Shown: positions 39,075 to 48,649 of the stretch, in pieces
How the letters are laid out: each line of letters starts with the position of its first letter
Position numbering within the stretch: position 1 is the first letter of the stretch
From: Yersinia thracica
GTDB taxonomy: Bacteria; Pseudomonadota; Gammaproteobacteria; Enterobacterales; Enterobacteriaceae
DNA: 64,000 nt
Assembly: GCF_902170565.1 (NCBI RefSeq)
Contig: NZ_CABHXX010000069.1
Coordinates: 1 to 64,000, forward strand
Direction: 5' to 3'
The notes under the pieces: model-generated
What the model was told of the DNA's origin: nothing
Database searches by the model: none
What the model saw: only the letters and a program-made list of their open reading frames with translations
Program-made: the position numbers and the translations under genes

Positions 39075-39145
39075 CTTTAATAAGACCAAACGTTATTAAA
39101 CAACTCTTTAATAACATAGGCAGTCATTAAAAGTCTCTTTAATTA
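39075..39145 (-). promoter_or_regulatory. operator-like array upstream of fic
   Basis: CTTTAATAA at 39075-39083 and 39106-39114, and CTTTAATTA at 39137-39145, are spaced exactly 31 bp apart, three helical turns. Opposite-facing partners (TTATTAAA at 39093-39100, ATTAAA at 39126-39131) give inverted pairs. The spacing puts all copies on one helix face, suggesting cooperative binding, perhaps by the Fic protein's own winged helix. Confidence 0.6.
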
Positions 39146-39201
39146 ACAGTTTTATCGCTACGCAGTGGCATTGTTCCAGATAGCGGGCCGAAAGATATAG
39201 A

Positions 39202-40431
39202 CTACTCTGTAGCCAATGTCTCCGGCTGTTTACGGATAAAAATCATCACCAAGCCCAGCCACAGCAGGCCACTGATGAGATTGAACAGATTAAAGACTCC
39301 GCTGTTGCCCCACAAATAGGCCACTTTGGCGAACTCAATTCCCAAGGTGAAGACCATCATACTGATCATCCCCATGGCCGCCGACACAGTGCCTTTACTG
39401 ATATCGCTGGAGAACAGGGTTAGGCGCACCAAACCGGCGTTCGCCAGGCCGATACCAAAAGCATAGAGACTCAATCCCGCCGTCATCCACAAATAAGCAT
39501 GAGATGAATAGAGGGTAGAGCCGGCGGCAATCATCAGGCCAATAATCATCGGGCCTGCGCCATAGCGGATAAGCTGTGGAATTGAGGTTTTGCCGCTGAG
39601 TCTCGCCAGTGTCAGGTTACCGATAATCAGTGCGCCGAAAATGGGCACCTGCAAAACGCCATATTCCACAGTAGATAATTTTTCACCGCTGATCAGAATC
39701 ACTGGCGATTGTGCAATCCATGCCAGCAGGGGCAAGCTGGCAAAGCCCAATGCCAGGGAGCCGCACAGAAAACGGCGGTTGGCGAGCACTTGCTTATAAT
39801 CGTGCCACATCGCCCCCACTGACAGTTTTTCCCCTTTGCGCGAGGCGGTTTCTGGCATTGCACGCCACAATCCGGCAAATGAAATTGCACCCAGCACCGC
39901 GAATATCACAAACATGGATTGCCACGGGGCGACATGTATCAAGGCGGCACCGGCCAAGGGGCCGAGCAGCGGGGCAATTAACGCCACATTTGCCATCAGT
40001 GCGGTGATTTTAATACAGACCGCTTCTTCAAATGATTCCTGAATAGTGGCGTAACCGACAGCGCCGATAAAGCACAGGCCGATCCCTTGCAGGAAGCGCA
40101 TGGCGATAAACTGTTCAATTGACGTGACCAATAATATGGCAAGGCACGTCGCCACAAAAAATGCGACGCCAACCAGCATCACCGGGCGACGCCCACGGCG
40201 ATCCGATAATGGCCCCAGCAACCATTGCAGAAACATCCCGCCAGCCAAATAAGCTGTCATGGAGGTCGGAACCCACTCAATGCTGGCATTAAAATCGGCA
40301 ACCACCGCCAGCATACCGGGCTGAATCATATCGTTAGCGATATAGGTGGTAAATTCGAATAATACCAAACACAGGGGAAATAAAAGCGCCCGTCGACCTA
40401 AACGCGTCGCGGGTGAAAATGAAGTTTGCAT
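39202..40431 (-). CDS. mdfA: multidrug efflux MFS transporter MdfA
   Basis: Drug/proton antiporter of the inner membrane with 12 membrane helices, 409 residues. The sequence follows E. coli MdfA closely, including [10 protein letters not shown] and [10 protein letters not shown]. The key acidic residues are Glu26 and Asp34, at the same numbers as in E. coli, and motif A is [14 protein letters not shown]. It exports diverse cationic and neutral drugs and also supports alkaline pH tolerance in E. coli. A monocistronic unit by appearance. Confidence 0.93.
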   Translation of the reverse strand: MQTSFSPATRLGRRALLFPLCLVLFEFTTYIANDMIQPGMLAVVADFNASIEWVPTSMTAYLAGGMFLQWLLGPLSDRRGRRPVMLVGVAFFVATCLAILLVTSIEQFIAMRFLQGIGLCFIGAVGYATIQESFEEAVCIKITALMANVALIAPLLGPLAGAALIHVAPWQSMFVIFAVLGAISFAGLWRAMPETASRKGEKLSVGAMWHDYKQVLANRRFLCGSLALGFASLPLLAWIAQSPVILISGEKLSTVEYGVLQVPIFGALIIGNLTLARLSGKTSIPQLIRYGAGPMIIGLMIAAGSTLYSSHAYLWMTAGLSLYAFGIGLANAGLVRLTLFSSDISKGTVSAAMGMISMMVFTLGIEFAKVAYLWGNSGVFNLFNLISGLLWLGLVMIFIRKQPETLATE

Positions 40432-40698
40432 AAGTTAAGTTGTTAATAATAAACACAAAAAAATGAAACATTCAGATAAAGTATAGCATCTGAGTGTGTT
40501 AGGGCGGTTATTTTGCCGTCAATGTAACGTTATAGCAACAATTACCCTTCGTAGATTTTGGGTAATGCCTTTCGTCCTTGATGTAGTTTCATTTACTTTG
40601 GGTATAAGTCGAATTTACGTTATTGTTTGCAACCTGATTATTGGCGTCCTAAATAACTAGGCGCTTCTAAGTATACAAACGGGTGATTGAGAGTATGC

Positions 40699-41691
40699 AT
40701 GACCAATAAGATAGGCTGGATTGATAACTTGCGGGCCGTCGCCTGCATTATGGTGGTCATGATCCACGCCACGACTTATTACGTCACTAGCGGTGCGCAG
40801 GTGGGAGAAGTGAATTGGGACATTGCCAATTTGCTGAACTCGGCCTCTCGAGCTTGTGTGCCTTTGTTCTTTATGATCTCCGGTTATCTATTTTTTGGTG
40901 AAAAAAGCGCGCAGAAAAAGCATTTTACCCGCATTGGGCTGTGTTTGTTGTTCTACAGCTTGATTGCACTGATTTATATTTCGACGCTGACCCCCATCAA
41001 TGGTTGGGCGGCGCTGAACAATATTCTGCAAAAACCGGTGTTTTATCATTTATGGTTTTTCTACGCCATTATCGTGGTTTACCTGGTTTCACCGCTGATT
41101 AATGTTAAACCGGTATCAGGTCGCTATCTGGCGGTGGTCATTCTGCTGCTGGCGGTGGTGGCTAACCCGCAGACCAGCCAATACACCTTTGGCGACTTCC
41201 ATTTATTGCCAATAAATCTCTATATCTACGGCGATACTTTCTATTACTTATTGTATGCGCTGCTGGGGCGGGCCATTGGCATGCTTGATACGCGAGGGCG
41301 GGCCATCAGTTGGGGCGCGGCATTGTTGTTTATTATGAGTGTGATATTTATTGCTATCTCAACGGAGAAACAGACGCGAATCAATGGCAGCTTTGCGGAT
41401 ACCTTCTATATGTACTGCGGCCCGTTGGTTTTTGTTGCGGCGGTATCACTGCTGGTGTGGTTTAAAAATTGTCTGAATCAGCCTATTGCCTGGTTGAGTT
41501 GGCTTGCCGGGCATTCGCTAGCGATTTACGGTTTCCATGCGCTTATTATTCATTTTATCCGCACCCATCATTATGATTTTACTGGCCATCCGGTGCTGGA
41601 TATTTTCTATGTCTTCGCATTAGCGCTGGCGCTGAGCACCTTATTCTCAATGGGATTACAGTGCATTGACCGGCGGCGATTAGTCAGTTAA
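40699..41691 (+). CDS. wecH: O-acetyltransferase WecH
   Basis: Inner-membrane acyltransferase-3 family protein, 330 residues, about ten membrane helices. E. coli WecH (YiaH) O-acetylates enterobacterial common antigen. The start KIGWIDNLRAVACIMVVMIHATTYYV has the family's catalytic His-containing segment, and FYHLWFFYAIIVVYLVSPLI is another conserved block. The ATG at 40699 is preferred over the upstream TTG at 40687. Its 3' end overlaps the convergent GlxA-type regulator by 8 bp. Confidence 0.9.
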   Translation: MTNKIGWIDNLRAVACIMVVMIHATTYYVTSGAQVGEVNWDIANLLNSASRACVPLFFMISGYLFFGEKSAQKKHFTRIGLCLLFYSLIALIYISTLTPINGWAALNNILQKPVFYHLWFFYAIIVVYLVSPLINVKPVSGRYLAVVILLLAVVANPQTSQYTFGDFHLLPINLYIYGDTFYYLLYALLGRAIGMLDTRGRAISWGAALLFIMSVIFIAISTEKQTRINGSFADTFYMYCGPLVFVAAVSLLVWFKNCLNQPIAWLSWLAGHSLAIYGFHALIIHFIRTHHYDFTGHPVLDIFYVFALALALSTLFSMGLQCIDRRRLVS

Positions 41692-42610
41692 CTGTGACCT
41701 GCCCGCGCTGTTGTGCGCGTCGAAGCTGGCGGGCGGAGGAAAACCCCGCCGCCAGTGCCGCTTTCTCTAAATTAAACCCCTCTTGCAGGCGGACTTCAGC
41801 CACGGCGACCCGCAGTTGCTCATGAAATTCTCGCACACTGATCCCGACATGCTCGCGGAATAATCGGGTTAAATGACGGCTGCTGACATGGGCTTTCTGC
41901 GCGACTTGAAGCAGCGACCACTCCGCTTGGGGGGCTGCGGACATCACATCTTGCGCCCGATGTACCGCCGGGTGGAGATGGTTGCGGTAACGTAACCACG
42001 GTGAGAGTTGGGGATCATCCCCCGAGCGGCGGAAATAAACCACCATCTCCCGGGCCACTTCCAGCGCGGTTTGCGGGCTACAATAGCGGCTAATCAGATG
42101 CAAAGAGAGATCAATACCGGCGGTAATTCCCGCGCTGGTGTAGACCCCGCGATCTTCCACAAAAATACGATTTTCTTTGGTTTGTGCCGCCGGAGCTTGT
42201 TGGCGCAGCCGTTCAAGCACATGGTGATGAGTCGTGCATTGGTAGCCATCCAGTAGCCCGGCTTGAGCGGCTAACAACGCCCCAGAACAGACACAAACTA
42301 GAATGGTTTTTTGCTGTGTAATCGCGGCTTTCTGCTGTTGTAGCCAGTGGCGAGCTATTGTTGCAGTCTCGGTCGCAAAATAGTGGCGCGAATCGCTCAC
42401 CCCCGGCACCACCAGTAAACTGCCTTCCGGTAAGCTGTCTGGCAGCGGCTGCAACTGGCCCAACATCATCTCAGTGGAAGACATTACTTCTGGTAACGGA
42501 CTGATATAAAACAACTTAAATGAACATGCCAGCCGTAGCGTTTCAGCGGGGCCGGTTAAATCCAGCGATAACACGCCGGGCAGCAAGAGAAAATAGACAT
42601 TTCGTTGCAT
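41684..42610 (-). CDS. GlxA-family transcriptional regulator (DJ-1/PfpI fold plus AraC HTH)
   Basis: A 308-residue regulator. The N-terminal half is a DJ-1/PfpI-like domain with the nucleophile-elbow segment VCVCSGALLAAQAGLLDG; the C-terminal hundred residues are an AraC-type double helix-turn-helix (AHVSSRHLTRLFREHVGISVREF, then AALAAGFSSARQLRRA). Such proteins activate genes for amines, arginine or unknown stress responses. The adjacent isochorismatase-family hydrolase gene on the same strand, 70 bp upstream, is a likely partner or target. The ATG at 42610 is preferred; the frame is open to 42643. Confidence 0.88.
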   Translation of the reverse strand: MQRNVYFLLLPGVLSLDLTGPAETLRLACSFKLFYISPLPEVMSSTEMMLGQLQPLPDSLPEGSLLVVPGVSDSRHYFATETATIARHWLQQQKAAITQQKTILVCVCSGALLAAQAGLLDGYQCTTHHHVLERLRQQAPAAQTKENRIFVEDRGVYTSAGITAGIDLSLHLISRYCSPQTALEVAREMVVYFRRSGDDPQLSPWLRYRNHLHPAVHRAQDVMSAAPQAEWSLLQVAQKAHVSSRHLTRLFREHVGISVREFHEQLRVAVAEVRLQEGFNLEKAALAAGFSSARQLRRAQQRGQVTVN

Positions 42611-42679
42611 TATTAATCCACAGTTACCGGTTGATATATCCACTTTGATGCTAGGGACATAAGGCTCTTTGGTTAAATA

Positions 42680-43240
42680 TCACTTATTGTATAATTCATC
42701 CAGGACATGCAATGTTTCTGCTACGGTATGAACCGCAGCAAACCGGTCGATGAGCACGGTTGCGGTGCGTAATTTTAATTCAGCACTGCTCAGAACAATG
42801 CCATTAGGCTGAGTCATAGGGAACGTCAATGTGGCATCCGTGACAAAAGTGACTTGATAACCCAAATCTGACGCCACGCGCGCTGTGGTTTCACAACATT
42901 GTTCAGTGCGCATGCCAGCAATAATCAGGTGATTTATTTGTCGCTCCTTAAGCCATTGAGCCAGCCCTGAGTCAGTCAGTGCATTATGCACCCGTTTATG
43001 CACGGTGACATCCGCTTGATGGGACACCAGCGACATGGGCTTAACATAGCCAGAAGCCAGTGAAAACGGGCCATCAGGAGCAACATGGAAGACATCCACT
43101 AGCGCAATGCCCCGCTGTTTACAGCCCGTAATCAGTTGGTTCAGTGCTGTAGAGAAAGCGGGTAAGTCTTCTTGCCGCCAAAAAGATTTATGTTCGAAAG
43201 ATTGTTGAACATCAATGATCAGTAATGCACTGTGAGTCAT
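42680..43240 (-). CDS. isochorismatase-family cysteine hydrolase
   Basis: A 186-residue hydrolase of the isochorismatase-like superfamily. Catalytic residues are visible: Asp in LLIIDVQQSF, Lys in VHKRVHNAL, and the nucleophilic Cys in GMRTEQCCETTARVASDLGY, which is preceded by a second Cys. Members cleave isochorismate, nicotinamide or N-carbamoyl compounds; the substrate here is unknown. It is co-directional with the GlxA-type regulator. The start MTHSALLIIDV at 43240 fits the family; the open frame extends upstream to 43306. Confidence 0.88.
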   Translation of the reverse strand: MTHSALLIIDVQQSFEHKSFWRQEDLPAFSTALNQLITGCKQRGIALVDVFHVAPDGPFSLASGYVKPMSLVSHQADVTVHKRVHNALTDSGLAQWLKERQINHLIIAGMRTEQCCETTARVASDLGYQVTFVTDATLTFPMTQPNGIVLSSAELKLRTATVLIDRFAAVHTVAETLHVLDELYNK

Positions 43241-43471
43241 TTCCGGCCCTCCGCCATATGGGTATGGCCTCATTATTAGCGGGTTTTGAATTGAGAGGAA
43301 TGCCAAATCCGGCCATCATAGGGAGTAAAAGGGACCAGATTTTACTTCCGCTCCGGTAGATTAAAAAGTTAATGAGAAAAATATTCATTAAAACAGTTTA
43401 TTGGCCGAAAATACTTATTAAGGGAAAACGTTATTCACGGTAAGACGATATACATTGGAATGGAATAAACC

Positions 43472-44236
43472 ATGAAAGACCTTAATAACGCGATGTTGAT
43501 AAAAAAAAGCTATCAGTTAAATAACGTCCTGATGGGAATAGCGCTTTTACTTGGCACGGGAGTGAGTCAGGCGGCAATCAATCTGGACAGAACGCGGATT
43601 ATTTTCAATAGTGCCGACACATCAGCCAGCATTGTTTTGCAAAATAAAAGCGAGACATCGCCTTATTTGGCGCAAGCTTGGTTAGAAAATACAGCCGGAC
43701 AAAAAGTGGATAGCCCATTATCTGTGTTACCCCCGATACAGCGGATTGATACGGGGCAGAAAAGCTTGGTGCGCATTATTTCGCTACCGGATGTTGAGCA
43801 GTTAGCCACTGATCGTGAAACTTTGTTCTATTTTAATGTACGGGAAATACCGCCGAAGAGTGAAATAACTGATGCGGTACAAATAGCGATTCAAAGCAAA
43901 ATAAAATTATTTTATCGACCAGCGGCGATTAAAGCGGATTATAAGAATGTCTGGCAGGAGAAATTACAGTTTAGCCAACAAAGAGAAATGCTTAAAATTC
44001 ATAATCCTACGCCGTATTACGTCACGCTAGGGCATTTAAATCAGGATAATCACGGTAATTTCCCCGGTTTTGACAGTGTCATGATTGCGCCATTTAACAC
44101 TGAGTCCATCGAGACTCCCGGATATAATGGTGACCATTATAGCATCGGCTATATGGATGATTTTGGTCAGATGATCATTCGTCATGTTAACTGCTCGATA
44201 GGTCATTGCCAGATTCAGGCTGTGGAAAAGAAATAA
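43472..44236 (+). CDS. orphan periplasmic fimbrial chaperone (PapD-like)
   Basis: A 254-residue chaperone of chaperone-usher pili. A signal peptide (LMGIALLLGTGVSQA) is followed by two immunoglobulin-like domains: domain 1 contains TRIIFNSADTSASIVLQNKS and the family blocks LPPIQRIDTGQKSLVRI and LFYFNVREIPPK; domain 2 includes KIKLFYRPAAI. It would give a missing strand to fimbrial subunits in the periplasm. No usher or subunit gene is next to it: wecH, hydrolase and xylose genes surround it. So it is an orphan, possibly serving another fimbrial locus. A later start (MLIKK) is possible. Confidence 0.9.
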   Translation: MKDLNNAMLIKKSYQLNNVLMGIALLLGTGVSQAAINLDRTRIIFNSADTSASIVLQNKSETSPYLAQAWLENTAGQKVDSPLSVLPPIQRIDTGQKSLVRIISLPDVEQLATDRETLFYFNVREIPPKSEITDAVQIAIQSKIKLFYRPAAIKADYKNVWQEKLQFSQQREMLKIHNPTPYYVTLGHLNQDNHGNFPGFDSVMIAPFNTESIETPGYNGDHYSIGYMDDFGQMIIRHVNCSIGHCQIQAVEKK

Positions 44237-44274
44237 TCCTCTCCACAACCTGTGATGCGTTATAGGCTGCACTT

Positions 44275-44346
44275 TAGCTTATTCACACAATCTAGCCTAT
44301 TCACACAATTTAGCTTATTCATACAATTTAGGTTATTCACATAGTG
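44275..44346. repeat. four 18-bp tandem repeats with DnaA-box-like cores
   Basis: Four direct repeats of 18 bp start at 44275, 44293, 44311 and 44329 (TAGCTTATTCACACAATC type). Each contains a 9-mer: TTATTCACA (44279), CTATTCACA (44297), TTATTCATA (44315), TTATTCACA (44333). The first and fourth match the DnaA box consensus TTWTNCACA; the others differ by one base. A fifth match in reverse, TGTGGAAAA, is at 44221-44229. The last repeat covers the xylB stop codon. The even spacing is iteron-like; function unproven. Confidence 0.7.
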
Positions 44347-45787
44347 GCAGTAATTGCTGGCAAAGCTTTTTAAAGATGACGCGACGATCAGCATAATTCT
44401 GATGGCGTAGTGCATCTGGAAAATGTGTTTGCTCCAGTGGTAGCGCAGGCAATAAATCAGCTAATGGAATATCCGGATTGAGAGCAATTTGGGCTAATCG
44501 GGCGGCACCTAAAGCAGGGCCGACATCACCTCCAGTTCGATACTCCAGCGTTTGGCCGCTAATATCTGCCAGCATTTGACGCCAATAAGGGCTTCGCGCT
44601 CCGCCACCAATTAATGTGACCGATTTGGGCTGTAATCCACTGGCATGCAGGGCATCCATTCCGTCGGCTAAAGCAAATCCTACTCCTTCCAATACCGCAC
44701 GGGCTAAATCTGCCCGGCCATGTTCATGGGTAAAGCCCCAGAAAGCCCCTTTAGCATTCGGATTATTATGAGGAGTTCGTTCGCCAGAAAGGTAGGGCAA
44801 GAACCACACTGGCGTGGCGGCTTGCGGCGTATTTGCCACTTCATCAATCAGCGCAGGAACACTCTCGGCCCCGGTAAGTTGGCAAGCCCAATCAAGACAT
44901 GACGCGGCGCTCAACATCACTGACATCAAGTGCCAGGTATGCGGCAAAGCATGGCAAAAGCTGTGCACGGCGCTGGCCGGGTTACTCAAAAAGCCATCAC
45001 TGACCGCAAAATAGACGCCGGATGTACCCAGCGATAGCATTGCCTGCCCGGTTTGATACAAGCCCACCCCGATTGCTCCGGCAGCATTATCACCTCCGCC
45101 AGCAACCACCGGAACAGAGTTGATACCCCAGCGGCGCGCAATATCGGCACTGACATGGCCGGTAATCTGGCTACCTTCGAACAGGGCGGGCATGTGCTGG
45201 CGATTAAGGTTGCAGGCCGCCAGCATTTCATCGCTCCAGTCGCGTTTTGCCACATCGAGCCACATTGTTCCTGCGGCATCGGACAGATCACTGGCAAAAT
45301 CGCCACTGATCAGAAAACGTAAATAATCTTTGGGTAACAGCACCTTATCAATGCGATTGAAAATATCTGGCTCATGTTCTGCCAACCATTTCAGCTTCGG
45401 TGCAGTAAAGCCCGGCATCATCAGATTGCCGGTAATGTGGCGGGATTCCACTACTGCTTTTTCCAGCGCCTGGCACTGAGCAAAACTGCGGCCATCATTC
45501 CATAAAATAGCCGGGCGCAGCACCCGATGCTGTTTATCCAACAAGGTTGCGCCGTGCATTTGGCCGGTCAGTCCGAGGGCTTTTACTTGTTTTAAATCAT
45601 GGTCTGTGGCTAAGAATTTCATAGCCTGATCAGTGGCTTGCCACCAATCGGCGGGGTCTTGCTCAGACCATAAAGGGTGTGGGCGGGAGACGGATAATGC
45701 TGCACCTTGGCTGGCAATGACTTGCCCGTTTTCGGCCAGGAGAATGGCTTTAACGCCGGAGGTGCCTAGATCGATGCCAAGGTACAT
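44333..45787 (-). CDS. xylB: xylulokinase
   Basis: ATP-dependent phosphorylation of D-xylulose to xylulose-5-phosphate, which enters the pentose phosphate pathway. The 484-residue product has the FGGY-kinase N-terminus YLGIDLGTSGVKAILL, the catalytic Asp in LSDAAGTMWLDVAKRDWSD, and the C-terminal LIGGGARSPYWRQMLADI. Same length as E. coli XylB. Downstream of xylA on the same strand with a 77-bp gap. The stop lies inside the last copy of the 18-bp tandem repeats. Confidence 0.97.
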   Translation of the reverse strand: MYLGIDLGTSGVKAILLAENGQVIASQGAALSVSRPHPLWSEQDPADWWQATDQAMKFLATDHDLKQVKALGLTGQMHGATLLDKQHRVLRPAILWNDGRSFAQCQALEKAVVESRHITGNLMMPGFTAPKLKWLAEHEPDIFNRIDKVLLPKDYLRFLISGDFASDLSDAAGTMWLDVAKRDWSDEMLAACNLNRQHMPALFEGSQITGHVSADIARRWGINSVPVVAGGGDNAAGAIGVGLYQTGQAMLSLGTSGVYFAVSDGFLSNPASAVHSFCHALPHTWHLMSVMLSAASCLDWACQLTGAESVPALIDEVANTPQAATPVWFLPYLSGERTPHNNPNAKGAFWGFTHEHGRADLARAVLEGVGFALADGMDALHASGLQPKSVTLIGGGARSPYWRQMLADISGQTLEYRTGGDVGPALGAARLAQIALNPDIPLADLLPALPLEQTHFPDALRHQNYADRRVIFKKLCQQLLPLCE

Positions 45788-45864
45788 AGGTGTTCCTCAT
45801 ATTAATAGGCTATTTTTCAACAAAATTTCATCTATTCGGCGCAGGCATCAGATAAATAAAACTA

Positions 45865-47184
45865 TCAGCCAAAGATATAGCGGTTAACCAGATTTTCCAG
45901 TTTCTCTTGATGACCACTGTGGTGCTGTGGGTTCAGATTATGTTGGCCGGCATAGCGCGCCAAATCTTCCAGCGACAGTTTGCCTTGCAAAATTTGCTGG
46001 CCCAACTCTGTATTCCAACCGGCATAACGTTTCGCAACCTGTTGATCTAACTGACCACCTTCAATCATTTTCGCTGCAATTTTCAATGCTAATGCCATCG
46101 TGTCCATCGCCCCGATATGGCCATAGAACAGGTCGTATTTATCGGTGCTTTGGCGGCGTACTTTGGCATCAAAATTCAACCCGCCGGTAGTGAACCCCCC
46201 AGCTTTGAGGATTTCAAACATCACCAGTGCATTTTCTTCCACACTGTTTGGGAACTGGTCGGTATCCCAACCCAATTGCGGGTCACCGCGGTTGGCATCC
46301 ACTGAGCCAAAAATACCTAATGCAATCGCACTGGCAATCTCATGATGGAAAGAGTGCCCGGCCAAAGTGGCATGGTTGGCTTCAATATTAACTTTGATCT
46401 CTTTTTCCAGCCCAAACTGCTTGAGGAAACCATAAACAGTAGCAACATCATAATCATACTGATGTTTGGTCGGTTCTTGTGGTTTTGGTTCGATTAACAA
46501 GGTGCCCTGGAAACCGGTTTTATGTTTATGCTCGACCACCATTTGCATAAAGCGGCCAATTTGCTCACGTTCTTGCCGTAAATCTGTATTTAACAGCGTT
46601 TCGTAGCCTTCGCGCCCGCCCCACAACACATAGTTTTCACCCCCAAGTTTTTGGGTGGCATTCATGGCGGTAAAGACTTGAGTCGCAGCCCAGCTAAAAA
46701 CCTCTGGATCTGGATTGGTTGCCGCCCCAGCACCGTAGCGCGGGTGAGTGAAGCAGTTAGCTGTGCCCCATAATAATTTTACGCCGCTACTTTCTTGTTT
46801 CTCGGCCAACACATCCGTCATGACGGCGAAATTATTCAGATATTCTTTTAATGATGCACCTTCGGGTGAAACATCGACATCGTGGAAGCAGTAATAAGGC
46901 ACATTCAGTTTATGGAAGAATTCAAAAGCCACATCGGCTTTGCGTTTGGCCAGGGTCAGAGCATCGCCAGCCTGTTGCCATGGGCGCTCAAACGCATTGC
47001 TGCCAAACATATCCGCCCCGCCCCAGCAGAAGGTATGCCAGTAGCAAGCGGCGAACCGCAGGTGATCGGCCATTCGCTTACCAAGGATAATTTCATCCGG
47101 ATTGTAGTGATGAAATGCCAGTGGATTAGTGCTCTGGCTACCTTCGTAACGCACTTGTTCTAATTCATTAAAATAAGATTGCAT
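45865..47184 (-). CDS. xylA: xylose isomerase
   Basis: Converts D-xylose to D-xylulose with divalent metal ions. The 439-residue product has the family motifs [10 protein letters not shown] (catalytic His and Asp), [18 protein letters not shown] (metal Glu), and the [19 protein letters not shown] metal site. First gene of xylAB, divergent from xylFGH-xylR across a 378-bp control region. Confidence 0.97.
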   Translation of the reverse strand: MQSYFNELEQVRYEGSQSTNPLAFHHYNPDEIILGKRMADHLRFAACYWHTFCWGGADMFGSNAFERPWQQAGDALTLAKRKADVAFEFFHKLNVPYYCFHDVDVSPEGASLKEYLNNFAVMTDVLAEKQESSGVKLLWGTANCFTHPRYGAGAATNPDPEVFSWAATQVFTAMNATQKLGGENYVLWGGREGYETLLNTDLRQEREQIGRFMQMVVEHKHKTGFQGTLLIEPKPQEPTKHQYDYDVATVYGFLKQFGLEKEIKVNIEANHATLAGHSFHHEIASAIALGIFGSVDANRGDPQLGWDTDQFPNSVEENALVMFEILKAGGFTTGGLNFDAKVRRQSTDKYDLFYGHIGAMDTMALALKIAAKMIEGGQLDQQVAKRYAGWNTELGQQILQGKLSLEDLARYAGQHNLNPQHHSGHQEKLENLVNRYIFG

Positions 47185-47562
47185 GCCATACTCCTTGGAA
47201 GCTGACCCGCATTATCGGGCTAATGAGCTTTTATCTTCGGAGTTGTTGGCGATTCTCACAATTACGTTATTTCACACTTAAATTCAGAGAATTATTAATT
47301 GTGGCGTAGATCTCATAAATACCCGATTAATTATAGAAACTTTCTGATATTCATTATATGGATAACATCTCTGACTGGGATTATGCATTTTGCAGGAAAG
47401 AAAACATGATCGTTATCATAAAATTAACATTAAACCAAAAAACATAATTGGCGGACGAAAATCTGTAATTGCCGATGTGCAAATAAGCGACAACAATCCC
47501 TATTGCAGTTGATGTTTACCGTTTCTCTTACCCTGCTTGCACAATAAGAAAGGTACCGAAAG
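47185..47562. promoter_or_regulatory. divergent xylA/xylF control region
   Basis: This 378-bp AT-rich spacer should hold both promoters, XylR sites and CRP control, as in E. coli. A CRP-like sequence TGTGG-N6-TCTCA is at 47300-47315. I cannot fix the XylR half-sites by eye. A plausible xylF Shine-Dalgarno (AGAAAGG) precedes 47563. Confidence 0.6.
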
Positions 47563-48558
47563 ATGAAATTTAAGAACATTTTACTCTCCGCATGTGCCGC
47601 TCTGGTAATGTTTAGCCAGCCCGGATTCAGTAAAGAAATTAAAATCGGTATGGCGATAGACGATCTTCGTCTTGAACGCTGGCAGAAAGACCGCGATATT
47701 TTTGTTAACAAAGCTGAGTCTCTCGGCGCTAAAGTATTTGTTCAATCGGCAAATGGCAATGAAGAAACCCAAATGTCACAGATTGAAAATATGATTAACC
47801 GTGGTGTCGATGTGCTGGTTATTATTCCTTATAACGGACAAGTATTAAGTAATGTGATCGCCGAAGCAAAACGCGAAGGTATAAAAGTATTGGCTTATGA
47901 CCGTATGATAAATAATGCTGATATTGATTTTTATATCTCCTTTGATAATGAGAAAGTGGGTGAGTTACAAGCCAAAAGTTTGGTTGAGCGAGTACCTCAG
48001 GGTAATTATTTCCTGATGGGTGGCTCGCCGGTTGACAACAATGCCAAACTGTTCCGCCAGGGGCAGATGACAGTGCTTAATCCATTGATAAAAGAAGGGA
48101 AAATAAAAATCGTTGGTGATCAGTGGGTTGATGCCTGGTTACCGGAAAATGCCCTAAAAATCATGGAGAATGCGCTAACAGCTAACAATAACAAAATTGA
48201 TGCTGTCGTGGCGTCTAATGATGCCACCGCCGGTGGGGCTATTCAGGCGTTAGCGGCACAAGGGCTGGCGGGTAAAGTGGCTATTTCTGGGCAGGATGCT
48301 GATTTGGCAGCAATAAAACGTATTATTGCGGGCACCCAAACCATGACCGTATATAAACCTATCAGTAAATTAGCCAATGATGCCGCAGAAATTGCCGTGT
48401 CTTTGGGTAAAGGCGAAGCGCCGAAAGCAAATAGTCAATTAAATAATGGAATAAAAGATGTTCCAGCTTATTTACTGACACCGATTCAAGTGGATAAAAA
48501 CAATATCGACAGCACAATTATTGCTGATGGTTTCCACAAGAAGGCTGATATTTATTAA
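47563..48558 (+). CDS. xylF: D-xylose-binding periplasmic protein
   Basis: Soluble receptor of the xylose ABC importer, 331 residues. A signal peptide ends around FSQPGFS (KNILLSACAALVMFSQPGFSKE); the mature part follows E. coli XylF, with KIGMAIDDLRLERWQKDRDIF and VASNDATAGGAIQALAAQGL. The gap to xylG (91 bp) holds a palindromic repeat that may stabilise the xylF message and make XylF more abundant than XylGH. Confidence 0.97.
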   Translation: MKFKNILLSACAALVMFSQPGFSKEIKIGMAIDDLRLERWQKDRDIFVNKAESLGAKVFVQSANGNEETQMSQIENMINRGVDVLVIIPYNGQVLSNVIAEAKREGIKVLAYDRMINNADIDFYISFDNEKVGELQAKSLVERVPQGNYFLMGGSPVDNNAKLFRQGQMTVLNPLIKEGKIKIVGDQWVDAWLPENALKIMENALTANNNKIDAVVASNDATAGGAIQALAAQGLAGKVAISGQDADLAAIKRIIAGTQTMTVYKPISKLANDAAEIAVSLGKGEAPKANSQLNNGIKDVPAYLLTPIQVDKNNIDSTIIADGFHKKADIY

Positions 48559-48576
48559 TTGCTTTTTAGATGTTTA

Positions 48577-48639
48577 ATATATCCGAAGTTATTGAGGTTG
48601 TCGCTAACCATGCTGCAACTTCAAGAACAAAAGATATAT
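48577..48639. repeat. shortened palindromic repeat between xylF and xylG
   Basis: ATATATC (48577-48583) pairs with GATATAT (48633-48639), and TTGAGGTTG (48592-48600) pairs with CAACTTCAA (48616-48624), with GTT/AAC between. The right arm CTGCAACTTCAAGAAC...GATATA matches the ends of the palindromes at 4891 and 16681, while the long central section is missing. The xylG Shine-Dalgarno (GGAGGG) follows immediately. Confidence 0.65.
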
Positions 48640-48649
48640 GGAGGGAATT

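Noticed and set aside
44275-44346. CRISPR-like array at the 18-bp repeats
   Set aside because: Repeats are contiguous with no unique spacers and too short for CRISPR.
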